From: Thalassotalea_H castellviae
Lineage (GTDB): Bacteria; Pseudomonadota; Gammaproteobacteria; Enterobacterales; Alteromonadaceae
Direction of reading: 5' to 3'
Assembly (NCBI RefSeq): GCF_031846185.1
Contig: NZ_JAVRIF010000002.1
Location: 186,001 to 250,000 of the forward strand
Length of the DNA stretch: 64,000 nucleotides
A model generated the notes under the pieces. That model did no database searches, was not told where the DNA came from, and saw only the letters and a program-made list of their open reading frames with translations. The translations under genes were made by a program, and so were the position numbers. Positions 8,145 through 16,861 of the stretch are shown in pieces; positions within the stretch are counted from its first letter, which is position 1, and the number at the start of each line of letters is the position of its first letter.

Positions 8145-9908
8145 TTAAGCACCGCTTCCTGTCAGTAACATTTCTTCGTTATAAACGTCGATTAACGCTA
8201 AAACAATCGTCTGTTTCATTTCAGTTGTAATCGCCAGTTTTAATAGTTTGCTAAACAAAGTAGGCACTTGCACATCTAGATCTAAAGTCGTGAGTGCCGA
8301 ATCTTCTGCAATTAAGTCAGCTAACGAGGTCGTTGGTAATGTCGTATTAGATAATTGTGCGACAGTAAGTTTAGTTAGCTCATTTAAAAAGACATTCCCC
8401 AATTCAGTTTGCGCTTCGGCAAAATAAATAACCGGATATAAGCCTTTGGGTAACATAAGATATAAATTAAACGTAGAACGAAGGCCAAGCAATTCGTCTG
8501 ACGACATTTCAGAGAAACCTAAGGTATGGCCAATATCAATGGTTGGAATATTTCCTTCACCATCGCGTAATGGAATTTTTTGTTCAACGGCAATTGGCGT
8601 GCCATGATAAGGATATAATACATAAGCATTCGCGGCGTTAGAGCCAATTTGTCTGTTTAACTCAATCGTTTCAAAAACATTTTCTCGTGTTTCGCCAGGG
8701 AAACCAATGATGTTAAAAGTCGAGACACGAATCCCATAACTTTGCGCCATTTTCAGTTTTTTCACTACGTTATCATTTCGATAAAAACGTTTCACGGAAC
8801 GTCTAACTTCATCGTTGCCACTTTCAATGCCGACACTCATCGCGACACAACCCATTTCAACGGCAAGCTTAACTTTGTCTTCACGAATAGTATTAGGCAT
8901 TACCGAACAACCAAACATAATGTTTAGCGGTGCAATTAAATCACGCAATTCTTCTAAGTGGCTGATTTGTGGCATTAAAAACGTATCATCAACAAATTTA
9001 AACCAAGTGGCATTAAACTGTTCTTTTAACTCACTTAGTTGATTAAAGGTGACTTGCGGATCTTGAATTCTAAAGTAATTTTTACGACCACCGGTTATCT
9101 CAGCAATCGTAGGGTCGACACAATATGTACATTGCATTGGACAACCGCGCGCTTGAGAATAAAAAGAGCCTTGATAAATTTCACCATCAAAAGGTCTAAA
9201 TAAGTGACGAGAGTCAAACAATCCCCAATCAGGAGTCGGTAGATCGTTTAATTCAACACGAGGGGCAATAGGATTTTTGATAATTTTGCCATCAGGGAGT
9301 TTAAAATTCATTGACTTAACATGGAAATAATCTTCGCCTTTATCCATTAAATCTAACAATTCTAAAAAGGTATCATCCGCTTCCCCGACACAGGCAATAT
9401 CGATGACATCTTGCGCCAAACAATCGTCACTTGCGATAGTTGGATGAACACCACCAACAATCACTTTTGCGTCATAAGTCACTTTACGTAATAAATTTAC
9501 CGCCGAATCAAACGTTGCTGTCATCGTTGATAACGCGATCACATCCGGTTTAAATTCGTCGATTTTTTTCTGTAATTCATCTTCTAGAACAACATAAGGA
9601 TCATCACGAATTAAGTCGTCCATACTGTACGCTGTTTCTTTAAACAAACCGGCAGATTGTTTCCCAGCCAGTTCGCTATTTTCTTCGTCATCAATAGGAA
9701 CATCAAAGACATCACCCGCTGAAGCGTTTTTACTATCATCATTGACTTCAAGGTGATGACCATCATTTTTATCTTTAGTTTTTAAAAACGTAGTATCAAA
9801 TAAATCAACGGTATGACCTGCTTTTTTAATAATGGCACTTAAAATTGAGATTCCCGCGGGAATTCCATAGTTTAAATACTTTTCTGGATGAAAAAATAAA
9901 ACTCTCAT
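8145..9908 (-). CDS. B12-binding radical SAM protein, flagellar-linked
   Basis: A 587-residue class-B type radical SAM enzyme. Residues 1 to about 185 form a B12-binding-like Rossmann domain (start MRVLFFHPEKYLNYGIPAGISIL) interrupted by an acidic, low-complexity insert at about 45-100. The radical SAM core has the 4Fe-4S motif C256-x3-C260-x2-C263 (GCPMQCTYC). This architecture occurs in methyltransferases and other radical enzymes; the substrate cannot be read from sequence. It is divergent from the oxygenase/GSCFA gene and has its own sigma54-like promoter. That suggests it is made with the flagellum and may modify flagellin or its glycan. Confidence 0.85.
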   Translation of the reverse strand: MRVLFFHPEKYLNYGIPAGISILSAIIKKAGHTVDLFDTTFLKTKDKNDGHHLEVNDDSKNASAGDVFDVPIDDEENSELAGKQSAGLFKETAYSMDDLIRDDPYVVLEDELQKKIDEFKPDVIALSTMTATFDSAVNLLRKVTYDAKVIVGGVHPTIASDDCLAQDVIDIACVGEADDTFLELLDLMDKGEDYFHVKSMNFKLPDGKIIKNPIAPRVELNDLPTPDWGLFDSRHLFRPFDGEIYQGSFYSQARGCPMQCTYCVDPTIAEITGGRKNYFRIQDPQVTFNQLSELKEQFNATWFKFVDDTFLMPQISHLEELRDLIAPLNIMFGCSVMPNTIREDKVKLAVEMGCVAMSVGIESGNDEVRRSVKRFYRNDNVVKKLKMAQSYGIRVSTFNIIGFPGETRENVFETIELNRQIGSNAANAYVLYPYHGTPIAVEQKIPLRDGEGNIPTIDIGHTLGFSEMSSDELLGLRSTFNLYLMLPKGLYPVIYFAEAQTELGNVFLNELTKLTVAQLSNTTLPTTSLADLIAEDSALTTLDLDVQVPTLFSKLLKLAITTEMKQTIVLALIDVYNEEMLLTGSGA

Positions 9909-9959
9909 GATTGTCCCTCAATCTATAAGTTGTTACCAATTGCTCTTAATCATTAAATA

Positions 9960-9977
9960 AAGCAATTTATGAACCAA
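9960..9977 (-). promoter_or_regulatory. sigma54 -24/-12 promoter for the radical SAM gene
   Basis: On the minus strand TTGGTTCATAAATTGCTT has GG and GC exactly 10 nt apart, with T-rich flanks matching the sigma54 pattern (consensus TTGGCAC-N4-TTTGCA). It sits 52 bp upstream of the radical SAM start, giving a leader of about 40 nt. Seen by eye only; activator sites were not identified. Confidence 0.6.
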
Positions 9978-10115
9978 CATTATCAAAAAATTACTACCGT
10001 ATATTGAAGCAGTAAAATAGACTTTACTAAACTTCGATCAACATAACCATTATCTTACTTGTTATCTTCTGTTTGGTCGAAAACTTTAATTTATTTTGAA
10101 ATACGCCCCTTATTT

Positions 10116-10134
10116 TATGGCATAAAGTATGCTT
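10116..10134 (+). promoter_or_regulatory. sigma54 -24/-12 promoter for the oxygenase/GSCFA gene
   Basis: TATGGCATAAAGTATGCTT keeps the GG-N10-GC spacing (GG 10119-10120, GC 10131-10132). It closely resembles the element at 20901 (TTGGCATACATAATGCTT). The start codon follows 44 bp downstream. This ties a gene of unknown role to the sigma54 regulon used by the flagellar genes nearby. Confidence 0.65.
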
Positions 10135-10177
10135 AAAATTAGACAATAACGTTGCAAAAAAGGCGAGATAAGAAACA

Positions 10178-12322
10178 ATGAAATCTATCAAAAAAGTGAA
10201 TTTATTTCATGGCGCTTCCGAACATGAGATCACAACAACCATTGAAGATGAAACTTACCACTTAATGCCTGATGCTCATTATAATTTACATAGTTATTTT
10301 GAAAAAAAACACCGTTATGCCGAATTAAATAGCATCGCGAAAAAAGCCTTTACCCGCGAAAGTGATTTGATCGACAGTGAACTTAATCATCATCATCAAA
10401 TGCATTATAAACATGCTATTCCTGCTGATTTATGTCAAAAATTTATCCAACAAGTACTTGAAGATAAAACAGCATTTAATCACCATAAAGTTATCACGAG
10501 CATTTTGGATCTGATCCTTGATAAAAATTTAGATCAAGTGCTGAGTTCATATTTTAACAGTGAATATACACTGTCTTGGTACTCGTACCTTGAGACGTTA
10601 CCTGATAGAGAAAATCGCTCTTATTCATCCTATTGGCATTGCGATGGTGGACCAGAAAATCATTTAAAAATATTAATCTATTTAAACCCTTATAAAGAAC
10701 ATTTAGGGAACACAAAATTTTTAACGAAGGAAACCACAGATAAATTAAAAAAAGTTGGTTGTTTATTTAATGACATTGAAAAAAGAACTGAGAATTTAGC
10801 CCCGTTAGCAAATGCAAAAGGCATTGAACTAGAAGAAATCATGTATGAAAACATTGAGGCAGGTGATGCCTTAATTTTTAATCCAAATCAATTAGCTCAT
10901 ATTGGAAAAATTCCAGAAACGGGAACTCGTCATGTTCTTCAATTGTGTTTTATCCCTTCTCCACTTCATTGGAAGGATACCATTAATCATGCGGCCCCGA
11001 TCCAAATTGGTTGTCAGCCTTTTGAAGGATTAGCAGAAAAATTATTAAATTATTATGATAAAAGTGCGCATCAAGTACCTGATAATATCATGATCCCAGA
11101 TGACGGCACTATCCAATCAAGCATGCAATTACGTTGGTTAATAGAAAATATTTTTCCCGACAAAGTCTTCGCGGAAACGATGTTTACACGGCTGATTGAA
11201 TTAGATCCAAAACTAGAATATTTGCATGCGTATGACAATGTCTTTGAAACATTAAAATTATCGTTTAGAGACAGTATTAATTGGGGCGGCGAAATTGACC
11301 GTGAAGACATAGAACACTTAGCGCAATTAACCGAATATTTAAACGAGTTTACCCATAGTTGTGAACGATATGCGCCCACCAACAAACCGAATCATAAAGC
11401 GATTTATTGGCCGAACCCTGAGCACGAACATCACCCCTCTTCAAAATATCAGGTTTTACCTTACGTCAAAAAGTACCCCATCATGGATAAATCGACACCG
11501 ATTGGCTCTGCGGGAAGTTGTTTCGCGTTTGAAATTGCTCGAGTTTTTCAAGAGTCGGGGTTCAACTATGTTGTCACTGAACGTAATGATGATCCCATGT
11601 CAGGAGTATTGGTTGATGGTTATTCACCAGGTGATCAATATGCAAAATTTTGTGCTAATTACGGCATTTTATTTAACAGTATCAGTTTTAAACAATTAGC
11701 AGAAAAAGCCTTTGATACTAAACCCATTAAACAACTATTATTTCAACAGCCACAAGGATACTGGGTAGATCCTTACAGAGAAGGCGTCGCATTTTTAGAT
11801 AGACAAAATTATTTACTTGATTACCCACAGCATATAAATGCCACAAGAAATGCGCTAGAAATGGCCGAAGTATTTATCATTACCTTAGGTTTGAACGAAT
11901 GTTGGGAGTTTAGAGATGGTACGGTATTATCTAGAAACCCGCGTGATAATATGTATCCCTATGTGAAACATAAAACGCTGAGCGTGCAAGAAAATATTGA
12001 GAATATACAAAGCTTTTTCGATACGATTAAAAAATTTAACCCTAATTTTAAGCTCATCATTAGTATTTCACCTATTCCATTTCTTGCAACAGGTCATGGT
12101 GAAACCAAGCATGTTATTACAGCCAATACTCACTCAAAAGCAACATTAAGAGTTGCCGCAGAAGAATTAGTAAACAACAACGAAGATATCTATTATTTGC
12201 CAAGTTATGAGTTAGTAACCGAATGTATCGAAGATGCTTGGGATAATGATCAAAGACATGTCAAACGAAGTACCGTAGAAAAAGTTGTTGAAATGTTTAA
12301 AGACATTTTTGTCAAAACATAA
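10178..12322 (+). CDS. 2-oxoglutarate/Fe(II) oxygenase-like domain fused to a GSCFA domain
   Basis: A 714-residue two-domain protein. Residues about 75-265 look like a prolyl-hydroxylase/phytanoyl-type oxygenase. A candidate iron triad is H154-x-D156 (YWHCDGG) and H241 (LAHIG), with R251 placed to bind 2-oxoglutarate. Residues about 440-710 carry the GSCFA motif (G446-A450) and the SGNH-like blocks ITLGLNECWEF (568-578) and ISPIPFLATGHGE, so this half is a GSCFA-family (SGNH hydrolase/acyltransferase-like) domain. No signal peptide is seen. Target unknown. A sigma54 promoter and the site between pse genes and fliD suggest flagellin or glycan modification. Confidence 0.8.
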   Translation: MKSIKKVNLFHGASEHEITTTIEDETYHLMPDAHYNLHSYFEKKHRYAELNSIAKKAFTRESDLIDSELNHHHQMHYKHAIPADLCQKFIQQVLEDKTAFNHHKVITSILDLILDKNLDQVLSSYFNSEYTLSWYSYLETLPDRENRSYSSYWHCDGGPENHLKILIYLNPYKEHLGNTKFLTKETTDKLKKVGCLFNDIEKRTENLAPLANAKGIELEEIMYENIEAGDALIFNPNQLAHIGKIPETGTRHVLQLCFIPSPLHWKDTINHAAPIQIGCQPFEGLAEKLLNYYDKSAHQVPDNIMIPDDGTIQSSMQLRWLIENIFPDKVFAETMFTRLIELDPKLEYLHAYDNVFETLKLSFRDSINWGGEIDREDIEHLAQLTEYLNEFTHSCERYAPTNKPNHKAIYWPNPEHEHHPSSKYQVLPYVKKYPIMDKSTPIGSAGSCFAFEIARVFQESGFNYVVTERNDDPMSGVLVDGYSPGDQYAKFCANYGILFNSISFKQLAEKAFDTKPIKQLLFQQPQGYWVDPYREGVAFLDRQNYLLDYPQHINATRNALEMAEVFIITLGLNECWEFRDGTVLSRNPRDNMYPYVKHKTLSVQENIENIQSFFDTIKKFNPNFKLIISISPIPFLATGHGETKHVITANTHSKATLRVAAEELVNNNEDIYYLPSYELVTECIEDAWDNDQRHVKRSTVEKVVEMFKDIFVKT

Positions 12323-12370
12323 TAGTTCGCTGGGCTGGTAACAAAATAACTTTGCAATGCTAAACAGTAT

Positions 12371-12397
12371 TCAAGTTTTACTAATACTTGCCGATAT
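12371..12397 (+). promoter_or_regulatory. sigma28 (FliA) promoter of the fliD operon
   Basis: TCAAGTTT at 12371-12378, an 11-nt spacer, then GCCGATAT at 12390-12397. This matches the flagellar sigma28 consensus TAAAGTTT-N11-GCCGATAA in all but two or three positions. It lies 88 bp upstream of fliD. Confidence 0.75.
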
Positions 12398-12485
12398 AGT
12401 AAAACAAGTCATACTTTATAAATAAAGTTCAGTCATTAATAACCAATATTCAGTCAGTTTTATGAGTATTTAGAGGAAATTCACT

Positions 12486-13883
12486 ATGACAGGTATCACA
12501 TCAGCAGGCGTTGGTTCTGGTTTAGATTTAGAAGCAATTATTGAGGTAACTGTTAATGCTGAAAATCAACCTAAAGTTGAAGCATTAGATAAAAAAGAAT
12601 CATCATTAGACATAAAATTGACGGCACTTGGTCAAATGAAATCTGACATCAGTGCATTAGAAGATGCAATTGAAGCTTTGTCTGATATTGAAAATTTTAA
12701 TAAAAGATCTGCGACAGTGAGTCAACCAACCAATGGCGACGTTATTTCGGTTTCAGCAGAAAGTACTGCAACGGCTGGAAATTTTGAAATTGAAGTGAAA
12801 CAACTTGCTCAGGGGAGCCGAGCGGTTCAAGATGACGCAAATTCTTACAGTTCAACAACCGATGTGGTTACAGCTTCCGGCGGAACGCTAACCTTAACGG
12901 CAGGTGCTAACACCTTCGACGTGACTTTAGCGGCGGGTGCCACTTTAGAAGATTTAAGAACAGCAATTAATGAACACGCTGATAATTTTGGACTGTCTGC
13001 CAATATAATAAACACTGGCGGTGCTACGCCTTTATCTAAATTAGTGATCACCTCATCAGAAACCGGTACAGGTAATGATCTTGTGATCACCAATAATACC
13101 GCTGAATTAGATAAAGTTTCGACGGTTGCCAACGGTGGTGGCAACGGTGGTTTAGTGATAGCAGCAACCGACCAAGCACAAGATGCCATTATTCTAATAG
13201 ATGGCATCACAACAAATAGCAGCACCAACACTTTTACCAATACCATTCAAGATATCACCATAACCGCGTTAAAAGTAGATACTGAAAAAGCATCGTTAAC
13301 CGTTGATACTGACAAAGAAGCGGTAAAAGAAACCATCGAAAGTTTTGTTGATGGCTTCAACACTGCAATGAATACTTTAGATCAAGTGGTGACTTCGAGA
13401 GTTACTGATGGCACGGCACGTGGTTTAAGAACAGCCTTGATCAATCAAGTAAGTAGCATAGTATCTGGTGCTGGCTCACTCACCAGTGTTTATGACTTAG
13501 GCTTATCATTAAATAAAAATAATGAATTAGAAATAAACAATACAGGTGTCAATACCTTAGAAGATAGTTTAAATGAAAATTATGATGATATTGGCAACTT
13601 GTTTGCCGGTGCTGGGGGGATTGCGCAAATTTTAAATGATACCGTTGAGTTATACACAAAGTCTGGCGGTATCATTGCTCAACAAGAAGATTCTGTTAAT
13701 CAACAATTAAAAGATGTAGAAAATGATCGAGAACGGCACGAATATCGCATGGAACAATTTGAGAAACGATTAAGAGAGCAATACGCCTCGTTAGATGTAT
13801 TAATCGCCTCAATGAGAGCACAAGGTACTGCGGTTACTTCGGCACTATCTAACTTACCAGGCTTTTCAAGTGGTAAAAGCTAA
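12486..13883 (+). CDS. fliD: flagellar filament cap protein FliD (HAP2)
   Basis: The distal cap that folds incoming flagellin at the filament tip, exported by the flagellar type III system. The 465-residue protein starts with the family signature GVGSGLDLEAIIEVTVNAENQPK (residues 8-30), followed by a long helical stretch. It has a Thr/Ser/Ala-rich central domain and ends in the coiled FliD_C region (QQLKDVENDRERHEYRMEQFEKRLREQYASLDVLIASM). Start chosen for a GAGG 8 nt upstream. It is the first gene of the fliD-fliS-fliT-maf unit read from a sigma28 promoter. Confidence 0.95.
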   Translation: MTGITSAGVGSGLDLEAIIEVTVNAENQPKVEALDKKESSLDIKLTALGQMKSDISALEDAIEALSDIENFNKRSATVSQPTNGDVISVSAESTATAGNFEIEVKQLAQGSRAVQDDANSYSSTTDVVTASGGTLTLTAGANTFDVTLAAGATLEDLRTAINEHADNFGLSANIINTGGATPLSKLVITSSETGTGNDLVITNNTAELDKVSTVANGGGNGGLVIAATDQAQDAIILIDGITTNSSTNTFTNTIQDITITALKVDTEKASLTVDTDKEAVKETIESFVDGFNTAMNTLDQVVTSRVTDGTARGLRTALINQVSSIVSGAGSLTSVYDLGLSLNKNNELEINNTGVNTLEDSLNENYDDIGNLFAGAGGIAQILNDTVELYTKSGGIIAQQEDSVNQQLKDVENDRERHEYRMEQFEKRLREQYASLDVLIASMRAQGTAVTSALSNLPGFSSGKS

Positions 13884-13910
13884 CGATCATTAACCTTAGG
13901 AATTATGATT

Positions 13911-14327
13911 ATGAACAAGAACTTACAAGCTTATGGCAAAGAAAATATTAAAAGCCAAATAGCAGGAGCAGACTCATATACAATTATTAAAATGCTGATG
14001 CAAGGGGCTTTAGATCGTCTAGCTCAAGGCAAAGGTTTCCTTGAAAGAAAAGATCTTCATGGTAAATCTAAAAGCTTATCTGGCGCAGCCGCCATTATTA
14101 AGGCGCTTAACGAGTCGTTAGATTTTAATGCTGGCAGTGACGCTGTCGAAAATTTGTCAAGTCTTTACGAATATATGGATGAGCGTATTTCTGATGCAAC
14201 CATCAACAATACCACAGACCCAATTGTTGAAGTTATCTCGTTATTATCAGAGATAAAAAGTGCATGGGATGAAATACCTAGTTCAGAAGTAGAAAAAGCG
14301 TTAGCGATTCAAGCTAGTCAAGGTTAA
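13911..14327 (+). CDS. fliS: flagellin export chaperone FliS
   Basis: Binds the flagellin C-terminus and prevents premature polymerisation in the cytoplasm. About 138 residues, all-helical, with the FliS hallmarks YGKENI near the start and the MLMQGALDRLAQGKGFLER helix. Two ATGs are in frame, at 13905 and 13911. The Shine-Dalgarno AGGA (13898-13901) is only 3 nt from the first but 9 nt from the second, so 13911 (MNKNLQAYG) is preferred. The fliT gene follows after 3 bp. Confidence 0.92.
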   Translation: MNKNLQAYGKENIKSQIAGADSYTIIKMLMQGALDRLAQGKGFLERKDLHGKSKSLSGAAAIIKALNESLDFNAGSDAVENLSSLYEYMDERISDATINNTTDPIVEVISLLSEIKSAWDEIPSSEVEKALAIQASQG

Positions 14328-14330
14328 CGT

Positions 14331-14654
14331 ATGCCTGACTTATTTCACCAGCGATTATCAGCTTTAGAGCAGTGTGAAGTAAACTTAATGAACTGCTTTG
14401 ACAATGAAGATTGGGACGCAGCTCTGGCTATTTCAGAAAAAAGAGCCGCGCTCATCTCAGATGTCATAGATTCCATAGGCACTTGTAATGATGAGCAACT
14501 CATTCAAGTAAGAAAATTATTAGAAAAACTTGCCGCATCAGAACATAATTTCATCTCAACAGCCTCTGAGAATCAAAAAAACATTGCGGCACAATTAAAA
14601 AAAATGAAAGATGCCCAAAAGGCGTCAATAGCCTACCAGGCATGTAAAGAATAA
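14331..14654 (+). CDS. fliT: FliT-like flagellar chaperone
   Basis: A 107-residue helical protein in the fliD-fliS-fliT position. FliT-type proteins bind FliD and, in enterics, FlhDC. Sequence in this family is poorly conserved, so the name rests on size, predicted helical content (RLSALEQCEVNLMNCFDNEDWDAALAISEKRAALI at about 8-42) and the invariant position 3 bp after fliS. The maf gene begins 16 bp downstream, with a GGTGG before its start. Confidence 0.75.
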   Translation: MPDLFHQRLSALEQCEVNLMNCFDNEDWDAALAISEKRAALISDVIDSIGTCNDEQLIQVRKLLEKLAASEHNFISTASENQKNIAAQLKKMKDAQKASIAYQACKE

Positions 14655-14670
14655 AGGTGGTAACCTAAAA

Positions 14671-16791
14671 ATGTCATTTTCAGATGATTATAATGAGCTA
14701 TTAAATTCAGCAGAAAAAAATCTCGAAAAGTTAAAGAAAAAACATCAGTTAGAGCAAGAACTTGTCGAAAAAATGCAAAGCAAGTTCGATAAAAATATTA
14801 TCGCCTTTCAAAAGTATTATCCTGATATTGCAGAGAAGTTTAAACAAGATGCGCCTCAAAATTTACCTTTCTTCTGTGCGCCTTCCGGTGATGCTAATAT
14901 CTTATTTGGTCCTGATAATGCACCACTCTATAGTGAAGATCCTGTTTCGCAATGTAAAACTCAAATAGACATAGAAATCGCAAATCCTAAGTTTAGTTCA
15001 CTCAGTTTTACCCTAGAAGATAAAGAGAATAGAGAAGATAATTTTATTCATTCCAAATATCTAAACCAGATCCATGATGTTTATTTGGAAAACAAAGAAA
15101 AACTTGAACCACTAAAACAAATGCCAGATCACATAGGCAGTATGATCGTTTTTGGTATTGGCTTAGGTTATCACTTAGACTATTTGATTGAAAAAATAAC
15201 CATTGGTCACCTCTATTTATGTGAGCCAAGTTATGAGCTGTTTTATGCTAGTTTGTATACTTGTGATTGGTCAATGATTTTAAAAACTTTAGATGAGCGA
15301 AACGGCTATTTACATCTTCACATTGGTGTCAGTTACGAACAGTTTACCACTGATTATATTAATGAAATTAAAGATAAAGGTTCATTCAATTCCGTCAATG
15401 CTGTCCTTATTCAACATTATCCTTCGAAAGAATTACGACAAATAATCGATCGATTTTGTGAAGAGTTTCACCTAGTAGCTATCGGCTGGGGATTTTTCGA
15501 TGACGGTGTTATTAGCATCGCTCACGATTATGCAAATGCGAAAAACAACATCCCTGTCCTTAAACGAGATGTTGCTTTACCAAAGAAATGGCAAAATACT
15601 CCTGCTTTCGTGGTGGCAAATGGTCCTTCATTAGATGCAACGATAGAAACAATTAAAGCCTATGAAAAAGATGCCATTATTTTCAGCTGCGGTTCCGTTT
15701 TACCTAGTTTGATCGCACATAACATCATTCCTGACTTTCATATAGAATTAGAACGAACAAAGCTTACCTTTGATTACTTAAATGATCTTATTGATCATGA
15801 ACATATGAAACAGCTTAACTTCTTAACGTTAAATATCATGCATCCAGATTGTCCACAGCTTTTCAAATGGACAGGTATTGGCTTTAAACCAACAGAATCT
15901 TCTACGATAATTGCTTGTGATTTTATTAATAAAAATAAAGATTTTGTACAAATGAAGTTTTCTAATCCTGCGGTGGCCAACACAGGAATGTCGTTTGCCT
16001 GTTATATGGGATTTAAAGATATTTATTTATTTGGCGTAGATAACGGATATAAAGACAGAGAGCATCATCACTCTAAAAAAAGTTTGTATTACACTGATGA
16101 CGGAAAAGAAAAAGAGGCCATTGGTGATATCGTTAGAGCGGGCGAAATTGAAGTAGAAGGCAATTTTGGAGAACCTATCCTTAGTACCGTTTTTTTCAAT
16201 ACCAGTAACTTTTATGAAGGCAAGCTGTTAGAAAATTTCCCGCAGGTAAATTGTTATAATTGCAGTGACGGCGCCAAAATTGAAAACACCTATCCTTTAA
16301 GAGTTGATGATATTTTACTGGCTAAATCGAACGCAGATAAGTCAGAATTAGTGGAATACCTAAAGGCTAACGTTTTTATTGATCGTGAATTCTCAGAAGA
16401 AATCTATAAAAACTGTATTGCTGTAAATATGTTTGATGAAATATGTGATAATTTGGTGTCATATTTAGATAAAGAATTTGATTCTCGTGCTGAAGTTCTT
16501 GAACAATTAATGCAACAAGTTCGATATCTACATTCATTTGCCTATACCCCTTACCGTCATATATTCTTTATGTTGGAAGGGTCATTAACATATATTCAAA
16601 CGATGTTCAGATTGATGTTATTTGATTTTGCTGATGAAAAAGCCACCTTACAATGTGTCCATCAAAGCATCGAAATTTTTAAAACTTATATGCATGAAGC
16701 GAAAATTAAATATGCTAACGTATTAGATGAGGTTGATAGCCATAATTATAATGTTATCAGTATGTTTAAAGAAAAAGATACCGCTGAATAA
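14671..16791 (+). CDS. Maf-type (DUF115) flagellin nonulosonic acid transferase
   Basis: A 706-residue motility accessory factor, thought to transfer CMP-pseudaminate to serine or threonine of flagellin in the cytoplasm before export. A central MptE-like/DUF115 block starts near residue 310 with PAFVVANGPSLD, then FSCGSVLPSLIAHNIIPDFHIELERTK and the later NTGMSFACYMGFKDIYLFGVDNGY. The N-terminal 60 residues are a Lys/Glu coiled coil. It follows the FliS and FliT chaperones in the same transcription unit, so glycosylation and chaperoning of flagellin would be made together. Confidence 0.9.
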   Translation: MSFSDDYNELLNSAEKNLEKLKKKHQLEQELVEKMQSKFDKNIIAFQKYYPDIAEKFKQDAPQNLPFFCAPSGDANILFGPDNAPLYSEDPVSQCKTQIDIEIANPKFSSLSFTLEDKENREDNFIHSKYLNQIHDVYLENKEKLEPLKQMPDHIGSMIVFGIGLGYHLDYLIEKITIGHLYLCEPSYELFYASLYTCDWSMILKTLDERNGYLHLHIGVSYEQFTTDYINEIKDKGSFNSVNAVLIQHYPSKELRQIIDRFCEEFHLVAIGWGFFDDGVISIAHDYANAKNNIPVLKRDVALPKKWQNTPAFVVANGPSLDATIETIKAYEKDAIIFSCGSVLPSLIAHNIIPDFHIELERTKLTFDYLNDLIDHEHMKQLNFLTLNIMHPDCPQLFKWTGIGFKPTESSTIIACDFINKNKDFVQMKFSNPAVANTGMSFACYMGFKDIYLFGVDNGYKDREHHHSKKSLYYTDDGKEKEAIGDIVRAGEIEVEGNFGEPILSTVFFNTSNFYEGKLLENFPQVNCYNCSDGAKIENTYPLRVDDILLAKSNADKSELVEYLKANVFIDREFSEEIYKNCIAVNMFDEICDNLVSYLDKEFDSRAEVLEQLMQQVRYLHSFAYTPYRHIFFMLEGSLTYIQTMFRLMLFDFADEKATLQCVHQSIEIFKTYMHEAKIKYANVLDEVDSHNYNVISMFKEKDTAE

Positions 16792-16802
16792 CGCAACGGA
16801 CA

Positions 16803-16834
16803 AACGCAAGCCTATAACAATATAAGCTTGCGTT
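16803..16834 (+). terminator. hairpin after maf
   Basis: AACGCAAGC (16803-16811) and GCTTGCGTT (16826-16834) are perfect inverted arms around a 14-nt loop, followed by GAAATTTTAC. The T tract is short, so termination may be partial and the next gene may be read through. Confidence 0.45.
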
Positions 16835-16861
16835 GAAATTTTACAAATTAGAGAAAGCTCC

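Noticed and set aside
12845..13246. 133-codon minus-strand frame inside fliD
   Set aside because: Shadow of the low-complexity fliD middle; no ribosome site and entirely inside a certain gene.
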